From Gemmatimonadota bacterium (GTDB lineage Bacteria > Gemmatimonadota > Gemmatimonadetes > Longimicrobiales > Gaopeijiaceae): a stretch of DNA of 32,700 nucleotides. The position numbers and the translations under genes were made by a program. Where the stretch lies: the NCBI GenBank assembly GCA_009841165.1, contig VXMI01000225.1:1-32700 (forward strand), in the 5' to 3' direction. How positions within the stretch are numbered: position 1 is the stretch's first letter; each line of letters begins with the position of its first letter. A model generated the notes under the pieces. It saw nothing but the letters and a program-made list of their open reading frames with translations, ran no database searches and was not told the origin of the DNA. Below are positions 24,735 to 32,370 of the stretch, piece by piece.

Positions 24735-26165
24735 ATGAAGAGGTCGATCGCCGTCTTGCTCACCGCCGCGCCACTTTTCCTGGGCTGCGCGCCCCTGGAC
24801 ACGGGCGGCGATGCGACAGTTCTCACGGGCGGACTGCTCATCGATGGAACCGGTGCGCCCCCGGTGGAGGACGGCGTCGTGGTAATGCGCGGTGGGCGAA
24901 TCGTCGGGGCAGGCGCGGCCGGCACCGTCGAGGTCCCTGCAAACGCCACCATGATCGACGTGGCCGGCAAGACCATCATGCCCGGGATGATCGAGGGGAA
25001 CAGCCACATCATCTTCGACGGGCAATCCAATCACCCCGCCTACTTCGCGGGGCGCTACCGCGACTACTACGAGATCGGGGCGCGCAACCTGAACGCGAGC
25101 CTCATGCAGGGGATCACCACTTCGCGGGACACGATGGACCCGCTCGAGGAGATGATCCGGCTACGCGAGGATGTCGAGAGCGGGCTCATCGCCGGGTCGC
25201 GTCTGTTCACCTCGGGGACGATCCTGAACTACCCGGGCGTCTACCGGATGTTCGACGATCCCACCGATTCGGTCTTCGAGGGCATTCCGGCCGAGGGCGT
25301 GGAATACGCGCGGGCCGCGATGAGGCTGCCCGTGCGCGATGGCGCCCACGGCAGGGAGATCGTCGCCGACTACGCCGAGCGCGGAGCGGACTTCATCAAG
25401 GTTTCGAGCCACAGCGGACCGGAGAACATTCCCCCCGAGCTGTCCACCGAGGCCCTGACCGAGATTGTGGAGGAAGCGCACGCACGCGGACTGCGGGTGA
25501 CGACCCATACCTCGTCGATCCCCAGCATCGTCGCGGTGCTTGACGCGGGCGTGGACGCCATGGAACACCCCACCCTCGTGGCCGAGGAGGAAGTCGGCCC
25601 CCAGGGCGAGTTCCCGGACGAACTGGTGCAGCGCTTCGTCGATCAGAACGTCTACTCGGTGTCGCTCATGGTGGTGCGCGAGGTCTACGTGACCTACTTG
25701 GAGGACCCGAGCCGCCTGGAGGACCGGTGGTACATCCGGCACGCCCCCGCCGACATGGTGCAGGAGGCCCGTGAATGGGTGGCCAGAGACCTCGCAAGCG
25801 ACCCCGAGGCGCTCGCGAAGCAGCGCGCCGGCTACGAGTTGGGACGCGAGAACCTCGCCAAGCTGATCGCCGCTGGCGCTCCGATCGCGATGGGAACCGA
25901 CAAGGGTACCCGCCTCAACTTCCACGAGAGCGGGAACCACGTGCGCGAAATCGAGATCTTCACCGAGTTGGGGATGACGCCGATGGAGGCCATCGTCTCG
26001 GCCACGCGCAGGGGAGCGGAGCTGCTGGGCATGGAAGAAGAGTTCGGCACCATCGAGCCCGGGAAGCTCGCCGACGTAATCGTTGTGGACGGGAATCCGC
26101 TGGAGGACATCTGGGCGCTGCGGGATGTGGACCTGGTGTTCAAGGAGGGGGTGAGGTACCGGTAG
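24735..26165 (+). CDS. Amidohydrolase-superfamily lipoprotein with altered first metal motif
   Basis: This 476-residue metal-dependent hydrolase resembles imidazolonepropionase/prolidase-type amidohydrolases. The signal peptide ends LFLGC, making Cys18 a likely lipidation site. AGGAG at 24724-24728 selects the ATG. The composite beta-sandwich is seen at both ends (VLTGGLLIDGTGAPPVEDG; FGTIEPGKLADVIVVDGNPLEDI). Metal-centre positions are Lys222 (DFIKVSSHSG), His258 (TTHTSS), His278 (MEHPTLV) and Asp389 (MGTDKGTR). The usual His-x-His after the first strand reads Asn89-Ser90-His91 here, losing one ligand. It ends the susCD-peptidase run and may act on dipeptides or N-terminal/cyclic residues released by the peptidases. 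Substrate is unknown. Confidence 0.88.
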   Translation: MKRSIAVLLTAAPLFLGCAPLDTGGDATVLTGGLLIDGTGAPPVEDGVVVMRGGRIVGAGAAGTVEVPANATMIDVAGKTIMPGMIEGNSHIIFDGQSNHPAYFAGRYRDYYEIGARNLNASLMQGITTSRDTMDPLEEMIRLREDVESGLIAGSRLFTSGTILNYPGVYRMFDDPTDSVFEGIPAEGVEYARAAMRLPVRDGAHGREIVADYAERGADFIKVSSHSGPENIPPELSTEALTEIVEEAHARGLRVTTHTSSIPSIVAVLDAGVDAMEHPTLVAEEEVGPQGEFPDELVQRFVDQNVYSVSLMVVREVYVTYLEDPSRLEDRWYIRHAPADMVQEAREWVARDLASDPEALAKQRAGYELGRENLAKLIAAGAPIAMGTDKGTRLNFHESGNHVREIEIFTELGMTPMEAIVSATRRGAELLGMEEEFGTIEPGKLADVIVVDGNPLEDIWALRDVDLVFKEGVRYR

Positions 26166-26267
26166 GCGTCGGGACAACCGTCGTCGGCTCGCCGATGTCG
26201 TAGGGAGAGTGAAGGGCCGGAACCTGCCCGGACACGATCCCCGCCAACAGCGAACGGAGAGAGAGGC

Positions 26268-27443
26268 ATGAGCGGTTGTTCCCCACGAGCATGGGTGTCG
26301 GTACTCGTAGTCATCCTGTGCCAGGCGTGTTCCGAGCGCGGTGGAAACGGCAATGCCGGTCCGCAGCGGACGCCGCTCGGTCCGCCTGATGCCGTCTTCC
26401 CGGAGGATTTCGGCTTTGTCCACACGGTGCGCGAGCTTCCGGGTGGTCACATCCTGGTCCCGGACCCCCTCGGGAAAGCGCTCTACCGGGTGGACATGGA
26501 CACCGGAGTGCGCACCGTGGCAGGGACGCTGGGCGAGGGGCCGGAAGAGTACCAGCAGCCTGACGCCGTTTGGCCATTGCCCGGAGATTCGACGCTGTTC
26601 GTGGATCTTGGTAACGGCCGTCTGGTGAGACTGGGGCCGAACCTCGAGTACGGACAGGCTCACCCCATTGCACGATTGCAGGGCGACGGCGGCTTCGTGA
26701 TGGCGCTTCCGGCGGGGGTCGACCGGAGCGGGAACGTCTATGCCGCCGCTTTGGGCGGCTACCCGCCCGACCCCGAAGGGCGCGGCGCGATCCTGCGAAT
26801 CGGCCTGGCGTCGGGACGGGTTGACACCGCCGGCGGCTACAAGCTCGGTGAGGTGGAGGTCGACGAATCGGACAACCGGATCAGCATTTCTCCGATTCCG
26901 CTGTCTCCTGCCGATTCATGGGGGGTCTCGGTCGACGGGGCGGTCGTGGTGGCCCGCTCGCTCGGGTACGGCGTGGACTGGCATGCACCGGACGGTTCCG
27001 TGACCCGTGGCGATACCGTCGCATATGAGCCCATCCCCATCACGACTGCCGAGAAGGACGAGTACTTCCGCGACAGGCGCCGGCAGGCCGGAGTCGGCAT
27101 AAGCATGACGTCTTCCGCGAACGGACAAACAAGCGCGACCTTTTTTCGCTCCGGCTTTTCGGATGAACCAGAGTATGACAACTACAGCTGGCCAGATGTA
27201 AAGCCTGCTTTACATTCCATGACCATTCGTGTCGATCCGCATGGCCGTGCGTGGGTGCGGCGTCATGTGCCCGCGGGCCGTAGCACCGCTTACGACCTTT
27301 TTGACCGCCAGGGGAATCTCGTGAGTGCCGTCACGCTGGATGGAGACCGGCGCGTTGTCGGGTTTGGCCGCGGATCAGTGTACATGGTCTCGTTCGACGA
27401 GCTGGACCTGGTGTATCTCGAGAGGTACCCACTCCCGGAGTAG
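26268..27443 (+). CDS. Six-bladed beta-propeller lipoprotein
   Basis: This 391-residue protein begins with a hydrophobic signal (AWVSVLVVILCQACSE); Cys21 is the likely lipidation site, though the lipobox is imperfect. Blades are visible in VRELPGGHILVPDPLGKALYRVD, SGNVYAA and GRAWVRRHVPAG. GEGPEEY at residues 89-95 is a variant of the propeller signature found in three other genes here. Middle-region sequence is unlike the others. It starts 102 bases after the amidohydrolase and may belong to the same transcript or be separate. Its coding sequence contains a perfect palindrome (27196-27215). It converges on pncA with only 6 bases between stops. Function unknown. Confidence 0.83.
   Translation: MSGCSPRAWVSVLVVILCQACSERGGNGNAGPQRTPLGPPDAVFPEDFGFVHTVRELPGGHILVPDPLGKALYRVDMDTGVRTVAGTLGEGPEEYQQPDAVWPLPGDSTLFVDLGNGRLVRLGPNLEYGQAHPIARLQGDGGFVMALPAGVDRSGNVYAAALGGYPPDPEGRGAILRIGLASGRVDTAGGYKLGEVEVDESDNRISISPIPLSPADSWGVSVDGAVVVARSLGYGVDWHAPDGSVTRGDTVAYEPIPITTAEKDEYFRDRRRQAGVGISMTSSANGQTSATFFRSGFSDEPEYDNYSWPDVKPALHSMTIRVDPHGRAWVRRHVPAGRSTAYDLFDRQGNLVSAVTLDGDRRVVGFGRGSVYMVSFDELDLVYLERYPLPE
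27196..27215. repeat. Intragenic palindrome of TGTAA-N8-TTACA type
   Basis: ATGTAAAG (27196-27203) and CTTTACAT (27208-27215) form a perfect 8-bp inverted repeat around CCTG. The core TGTAA-N8-TTACA is shared with the palindrome inside menE (7122-7139). It lies in the 3' third of the propeller gene and reads through in frame. Confidence 0.5.
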
Positions 27444-27449
27444 CGGCTC

Positions 27450-28184
27450 TCATTCCACGGGATCCCGGCTCCCCACCACCTCCGCCACCGTCACCACCCT
27501 GCCCCGCTCCGCCCACCGCGCCAAAGTGGCCTCCTCGGCCTCCAGCCCAAGACCCCAGGTCGCGTCCCGCACGGCCGCCACCTCATGGCCGCGCTCCTGC
27601 AGCCCGTCGACAGCCTGGGTCACGCAGACGTCGCGCGCCACGCCGATCACCACGAACCGGAGCGGGCGGCCCAGCGCATCGCCCAGCGAGCGCACGAACG
27701 CATCGGCGCCCGGGTTGCCCTCGAAGACGTTGAAGCGGGTCTTCTGCACGAACACCGGCCGCCTCTCCGCCACGGCGCGCCGCGCGGCCGTCTCCGCCGC
27801 CTCGGTGCCGGCATCGTATGCCAGCACAACCGGGTCGACCGGGCGGATCCCGGCGATCACGGCCGCGCCCGCGCGCTCGTCGGGGTCGGGCGAACGCCCC
27901 ATGCAGTGCGGGGGGTAGGTGCCGCGCGAGGGGTCGGGGGCGACCGGGTCGATCTCGTCGTCCTCCACGCCGTGCCAGTCGCCCGTGTAGACCATCACGT
28001 CGCAGTGCGCCCGCATCCAGGCCGCGGCCTCTTCCAGCGCGGGAACGATCCGAACGGCGCCCGGATCGGAGTCGTCGAAGAGATCTCGCACATAGAGCCG
28101 GCCTGACGGGTCCATGAAGTCCGACTGCACATCGACGATCCACCCGACCAGCGCCGGGCGGGTCGCGCTCTCTCCCCCACTCAT
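27450..28184 (-). CDS. pncA: Nicotinamidase (isochorismatase-like cysteine hydrolase)
   Basis: This enzyme hydrolyses nicotinamide to nicotinate for NAD salvage. The 244-residue protein carries the Asp-Lys-Cys triad: Asp18 in VDVQSDF, Lys148 in VQKTRFNVF and Cys187 in GVARDVCVTQAV. Metal ligands are Asp69 and His71 in TGDWHG and His93 in TYPPHCMG; the remaining ligand position is acidic (Glu74 or Glu77) instead of histidine, as in some nicotinamidases. The ATG overlaps the stop of the nicotinate phosphoribosyltransferase gene (ATGA at 28181-28184), whose enzyme uses its product. That context makes nicotinamidase much more likely than isochorismatase, despite the men genes elsewhere in the window. 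Confidence 0.9.
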   Translation of the reverse strand: MSGGESATRPALVGWIVDVQSDFMDPSGRLYVRDLFDDSDPGAVRIVPALEEAAAWMRAHCDVMVYTGDWHGVEDDEIDPVAPDPSRGTYPPHCMGRSPDPDERAGAAVIAGIRPVDPVVLAYDAGTEAAETAARRAVAERRPVFVQKTRFNVFEGNPGADAFVRSLGDALGRPLRFVVIGVARDVCVTQAVDGLQERGHEVAAVRDATWGLGLEAEEATLARWAERGRVVTVAEVVGSRDPVE

Positions 28185-29269
28185 GTCACCACCTCCAGAC
28201 GATCGTTCGGCCTGTGCCAGCGGCCCGCCTTCGACAGCGGCTTCCCCTCGACCCGCACGATGTCGGCGGTGTAGTCGAACGATCCTCGCATGAGCGACGA
28301 GCCAACGCCGTACGAATCCACCGGCACGCCGGCCTCTTCGAAGGCACGGATCTTACCGGCGCCGAAGCCGCCCGAGGCAACGATCCGCACATGCCCGAAG
28401 CCCGCCCTGTCGAGCGCGTCGCGGACCTTGTGCACCAGGCGGGGATTCACGCCGCGGGGGTCGAAGTCGCCCATCTCGCCCTTCATGGACCGGTCGACCA
28501 TGGTGCCGGAGGTGTCGAGGCGGACCCCCCACAGGCGCTCACCGAGCGCGCGCGCCACCGCCAGCGAGGTCCCGACGCTGTCGTTGTCGAAGTCCACGAG
28601 CGACACGATGCTCACCTCGTCGGAAAGCTGCGCGGCGAGCGCCTCCGTCGCGGCCACCGTGTCCCCCCCGCAGGCCGCGATCAGGCCGTGCGGAACCGTG
28701 CCGATGCCCGACGACCCCCACCACGACGCCTGGGCATCGGTCGAGACGCCGATTGCGCCGGCCACGTGCGCCGCCCAGCCGTCGCCGGTCTGCACCATCC
28801 AGTGATCGTGGCGCGCCGGGAAGAACATGATCGACTTCGGCCAGGCCGCCTCCACCACCGCGCGCGTGTTGGTTGCGATGCGGGTGCGGCGCGCGAGCAC
28901 GCCGGCGTAGAGCGTCTCCAGGTGCACGAAGGCCCCGTACGGTCCGGTGATGAACATGACCGTCTCCCAGGGCCGGGCGCGGTCGCCATCGCGCAGGGAG
29001 CGCACCTCGAGATCGGCGAAGTCGTAGCCCTCGGTGAGGCACAGCTTCAGGATGGCGATCGCCTCGTCGGTGCCGGCCACTACCGCGTTCCGCTTCTGGA
29101 AGACCTGCATGGTGACCGGGGGGTTGGTCCCGCCGGCAAGAAGCTGTTCGCGGGTGCGCACGAAGTATTTGTCGGAGTAGTAGCCGCTCCGCATCTTCTC
29201 GACGGGAAATGCGAAGATGGAGGGTTCCAGGCGCTCGGCGTGGCGGATGGGATCGGGGGGAGCGGTCAT
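28181..29269 (-). CDS. pncB: Nicotinate phosphoribosyltransferase
   Basis: This enzyme converts nicotinate and PRPP to nicotinate mononucleotide, the rate-setting step of the Preiss-Handler NAD salvage route. From the ATG at 29269 it is 362 residues, matching the short NAPRTase subgroup; GGAG about 7 bases upstream supports this start over the ATG at 29287. Key parts are KMRSGYYSDKYFVRTRE near the N-terminus, ARHDHWMVQTGDGW, GTVPHGLIAACGGD (the conserved histidine region), RLDTSGTMVD and the phosphate-binding IVASGGFGAGKI with YGVGSSLM. The frame is open far upstream, but that part is a shadow of the lipoprotein gene. The stop overlaps pncA, forming a coupled two-enzyme salvage unit. Confidence 0.93.
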   Translation of the reverse strand: MTAPPDPIRHAERLEPSIFAFPVEKMRSGYYSDKYFVRTREQLLAGGTNPPVTMQVFQKRNAVVAGTDEAIAILKLCLTEGYDFADLEVRSLRDGDRARPWETVMFITGPYGAFVHLETLYAGVLARRTRIATNTRAVVEAAWPKSIMFFPARHDHWMVQTGDGWAAHVAGAIGVSTDAQASWWGSSGIGTVPHGLIAACGGDTVAATEALAAQLSDEVSIVSLVDFDNDSVGTSLAVARALGERLWGVRLDTSGTMVDRSMKGEMGDFDPRGVNPRLVHKVRDALDRAGFGHVRIVASGGFGAGKIRAFEEAGVPVDSYGVGSSLMRGSFDYTADIVRVEGKPLSKAGRWHRPNDRLEVVT

Positions 29270-29289
29270 CCGGATATCTCCGTGCATGT

Positions 29290-29712
29290 TCAGGAGCCGA
29301 GGCGGTTCAGGTCCAGCGTGCGAGACATGTCCTCGATGAGCCGGACCCGGCCATCGATGCTGTCCGGTGAGATCACCTGCCCCTGGTAGGTACCGGACAC
29401 GACCGTACCGAAGAAGACCATGTCGAGGTCGAGCGATACCGCGGGATAGGTATGGGTACCGCCGGCCGTGCCGGAAAACACCAGCCGCCCGACCCGGATA
29501 CTGAAGCTGCCGGTGACGGCCCCGTCTGAAGATTCCTCCAGCCGAAACCTCCAACTCTCCGCCGTGTCGAAGGAGACACCGGTGCCTGTCCAGTTGCCGG
29601 TGACTGTCGGGTACTCGGGCTCCGCCGTGCCGCAGCCTGATGCCGGGGCAAGGGTGATGAGCAGCAGGAGGAAGCGCGCGAACAACGGCGCTTGCAGCGA
29701 GTCTCGACTCAC
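29290..29712 (-). CDS. Small predicted lipoprotein
   Basis: This 140-residue protein, with a GTG start at 29712, has a hydrophobic signal and lipobox APASGC (lipidated Cys27). The mature part (VTGNWTGTGVSFDTAESWRF, SDGAVTGSFSIR, VVSGTYQGQVISPDSIDGRVRLIE) is almost all short beta-strands with Gly turns, as in a small beta-barrel or lipocalin-like fold that reports 'no effect versus effect' ligand binding only by analogy. The family is not recognised. It sits between a propeller lipoprotein (34 bases upstream) and pncB (20 bases downstream), apparently in one transcript. The start is uncertain because no clear ribosome-binding site is seen. Confidence 0.68.
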   Translation of the reverse strand: MSRDSLQAPLFARFLLLLITLAPASGCGTAEPEYPTVTGNWTGTGVSFDTAESWRFRLEESSDGAVTGSFSIRVGRLVFSGTAGGTHTYPAVSLDLDMVFFGTVVSGTYQGQVISPDSIDGRVRLIEDMSRTLDLNRLGS

Positions 29713-29746
29713 GGGTTGGCCAGGGACCCAACGGCGTCCATGGGAC

Positions 29747-30979
29747 TCACGGCAACCGCAGCTCGTGCATCACCACCCGCTCGACATCCAGTTCGTCGAT
29801 GTGGACGCCCAGCAGGTAGTCGGCCCCCAACTCGTAGATCGTCACGCCGCCGGGGTGTTCGAGCCGGCACTGGAAGTCACCGTCCTGCCCGAAGATCCAC
29901 CAGTCCGCGCCCTCCCCCGGCCTTGGGTAGGGATAGACCCAAAGGCGACCGTCCCGCCCCACGCGCAGACTGCTGACGGTCGGGAACACATCCGCCACCG
30001 GCCTGCTTTCGCTGATCATGTCGTCGTCGAACCGCTGCCAGTTCTCGCTGTCGCGACCACCGCGCCGTTCGATCAGGGCCTCGCGGTATGCGCGAACGTG
30101 AGCCCCCGTGACTTCGCGGTCCGGATCCAGCCAGCGAACGATGCGCCGCAGTCGCAGTTCCTCGTCCAGCAGTCGGACCTCCGGTTCCATCGCCGTCGTG
30201 ATCGCAATGGTGGTGCCGCGCGCGAAAGCCACGGGGACGGGATCGAAAAGCGTCCACAACGACTCGGCCGTGCCGTCCCATGCACCCCATCGCCGACCGT
30301 CCAGCTTTGCCAATTCGCCGATCACGGTCCCATCGGCGGCGTGTGCCTCCACGAACAGCGGTTCGGGAACGCGGAAGTTCTCGACCGGAAACTGGAACAG
30401 ATCCCTCACATTGACGGAGACACCGTTCGCCAACACCCCGCCGCCGAGCGAACCGTTGAGGTAGATGGGATCCATTGCCACCGTCCGGGAAAACTCGCCC
30501 GTCGAGGCATAGACGTGATATCGCCATGGCCGGTAGTCTCCGACCCATAGCGTGTCCCCGGACATCGCCCAGATGTAGCGGCCGATACGGAACTCTCCCG
30601 GCCCCTCGCCCTTGCCGCCCATCGACCGCAGGTGACGGCCGTCCGCGCCGAATACCCGGATCTCGCCGCTGCCGTTGTCCATCACGGCGATCGATCCGTC
30701 CGAGAGGCGGGCGACGCCGCGCAGGAAGTAGAACATGTAGGGATCGGCGCCTTCCAGCGTTCCCACCGAGAAGACCGGTTCCTCACTCAGCGTGCAGTAG
30801 GTGTCCGAATTCAGCGGATCACTCGTGACGACTTCGACGCCGGCGCTGTCGATGGCGATGGTGGGCGCGCGCTCCACGGGCGCCTGCTCCCGGCAGCCCG
30901 GGGCCACGAGCAGAATCGACGTGAGTGCCATCGCCGCGGCGCCACGGCCGCAGGCCCAGGGAACATCAGATCGGACCAT
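29747..30979 (-). CDS. Six-bladed beta-propeller lipoprotein
   Basis: This protein is 410 residues from the ATG at 30979. A TTG at 31030 would add 17 residues, but the signal peptide (AAAMALTSILLVAPGC, Cys29 possibly lipidated) fits the ATG better. Blade motifs include RLSDGSIAVMDNGSGEIRVF, DTLWVGDYRPWRYHVYA, VSSLRVGRDGRLWVYPY and WWIFGQDGDFQCRLE. GEGPGEF occupies residues 124-130, the shared propeller signature. It is the first gene of a minus-strand set with a small lipoprotein, pncB and pncA, and is divergent from the PAL-like gene at 31178. Role unknown. Confidence 0.82.
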   Translation of the reverse strand: MVRSDVPWACGRGAAAMALTSILLVAPGCREQAPVERAPTIAIDSAGVEVVTSDPLNSDTYCTLSEEPVFSVGTLEGADPYMFYFLRGVARLSDGSIAVMDNGSGEIRVFGADGRHLRSMGGKGEGPGEFRIGRYIWAMSGDTLWVGDYRPWRYHVYASTGEFSRTVAMDPIYLNGSLGGGVLANGVSVNVRDLFQFPVENFRVPEPLFVEAHAADGTVIGELAKLDGRRWGAWDGTAESLWTLFDPVPVAFARGTTIAITTAMEPEVRLLDEELRLRRIVRWLDPDREVTGAHVRAYREALIERRGGRDSENWQRFDDDMISESRPVADVFPTVSSLRVGRDGRLWVYPYPRPGEGADWWIFGQDGDFQCRLEHPGGVTIYELGADYLLGVHIDELDVERVVMHELRLP

Positions 30980-31177
30980 CGAATCAACGCCTCGTCTGTC
31001 GGTCGGCTCATTCGACACACTGCGCTCCAACGTTCAGGCAGACAAGTCCTGCCGCACCCGATGGGAACCCGACGACCCGCCCGTCCGCTTGACTACCGGC
31101 CCCCCGCGCACCAGCATGGCAGCAGACGAGCGCCCGACGAGGGTGCCGACAGGGCCCGCCCCAACAGGGAGATCCCA
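30980..31177. other. Divergent intergenic region
   Basis: This is a 198-base GC-rich gap between two divergent lipoprotein genes. TTGACT at about 31089 resembles a -35 element, but no matching -10 is seen. No palindrome, RNA gene or convincing small frame stands out. Confidence 0.4.
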
Positions 31178-32302
31178 ATGACGAAGCGAACACGTTCATG
31201 GTTTCTGCTGCTCCCCGGCCTGACGCTTGCCGCCGCCTGCGCCCCTGAAGCCGCGGAGGAACAGGAAGCCCCCGCCGACCCCACCGACATCCCGGACCCG
31301 GCGATGGCCGGTCTCCCCAACCCGGCCGGCGAGGTGATGGCCGACTGGGTCGATCTTCCCGACGAACGCGAATGGGGTTCCACGGCCGGGGTCGACGTCG
31401 ATCCGACCGACGGACACATCTGGGCCTACGACCGCTGCGGCGGCGTGGGACTGGCCGGTGGATGCGCGGAGACCCTGGTCGATCCGATCTTCAAGTTTCA
31501 CCGCGAGACCGGCGAGATCCTCGCCAGCTTCGGTGCGGGACTCTTCGTCCTCCCGCACGGGATCCACGTGGACGCGGACGGCAACGTCTGGGTCACGGAC
31601 TCGATGGGTACCGTGGACAAGGGCCACCAGGTCATCAAGTTCAGCCCCGAGGGCGAGGTGCTCATGGCGCTGGGCCAGCCGGGAAGGGTGGGCACCGAAC
31701 CGGGCCTGTTCAACCAGCCCTGCGACGTGATCACGGCGCCGAACGGCGACATCTTCGTCTCGGACGGGCACAGCGGACAGAACGCCAACCCGCCCGAGGG
31801 TTCGACGGGCCGCATCATCAAGTTCTCGCCGGAGGGCGAGTACATCATGGAGTGGGGCCAGATCGGCGACGGTCCGGGCGAGTTCCGCACTCCACACGCG
31901 CTCGAGATGGATTCGCAGGGCCGCCTCTTCGTCGCGGACCGCGGCAACCACCGCATCCAGATCTTCGACCAGGAAGGCAACCATCTGGACTCGTACTACC
32001 AGTTCAGCCGCATCAGCGGGCTCTACATCGACGCGGACGACAACCTGTACGCGATCGACTCCGAGTCCAATCCGAACAACCACGACGGCTGGATGACCGG
32101 GATCCGGATCGGCCACGCGTCGGAGGACCGGGTCACTGCGTTCATTCCGCCGCACGCCATCTCCGAGGACCGGCCGTACGGCTACGCCGGCGAGGGCGTC
32201 GCCGCGGACCGGGACGGCAACGTGTACGCTGCGGAAGGGCCGATCTCGCTCGCTGCCGCGGGCGGTGGCCTCACCAAGTACGTGCGTTCAGAGGGGAATT
32301 AG
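31178..32302 (+). CDS. NHL-repeat lipoprotein, peptidyl-alpha-hydroxyglycine alpha-amidating lyase-like
   Basis: This 374-residue lipoprotein (signal [12 protein letters not shown], Cys21) has a start supported by AGGGAG at 31166-31171. NHL repeats are strong and regular: [86 protein letters not shown] and [15 protein letters not shown]. This arrangement matches bacterial relatives of the PAL amidating lyase, in which conserved His and Asp at blade starts bind Zn2+/Ca2+; HGIHVD and PHALEMD are such positions. GDGPGEF at residues 230-236 links it to the other propellers. Lyase activity is not proven, since no peptide amidation monooxygenase is nearby; a binding role is equally possible. Confidence 0.85.
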   Translation: MTKRTRSWFLLLPGLTLAAACAPEAAEEQEAPADPTDIPDPAMAGLPNPAGEVMADWVDLPDEREWGSTAGVDVDPTDGHIWAYDRCGGVGLAGGCAETLVDPIFKFHRETGEILASFGAGLFVLPHGIHVDADGNVWVTDSMGTVDKGHQVIKFSPEGEVLMALGQPGRVGTEPGLFNQPCDVITAPNGDIFVSDGHSGQNANPPEGSTGRIIKFSPEGEYIMEWGQIGDGPGEFRTPHALEMDSQGRLFVADRGNHRIQIFDQEGNHLDSYYQFSRISGLYIDADDNLYAIDSESNPNNHDGWMTGIRIGHASEDRVTAFIPPHAISEDRPYGYAGEGVAADRDGNVYAAEGPISLAAAGGGLTKYVRSEGN

Positions 32303-32370
32303 GGCGGCGCGGGCAGCACGGCGACCACACCGATGACCACCGGCGGGCCGGCCCTGCCCGTCGCGCCTGC

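Noticed and set aside
27450..28184. Isochorismatase as the function of the cysteine hydrolase, given the men genes nearby
   Set aside because: The metal-binding Asp-x-His and the coupled pncB gene point to nicotinamidase; the men operon is 15 kb away on its own transcript.
29288..29731. N-terminal extension of the pncB frame
   Set aside because: It is a shadow of the small lipoprotein gene; NAPRTase homology starts near 29269.
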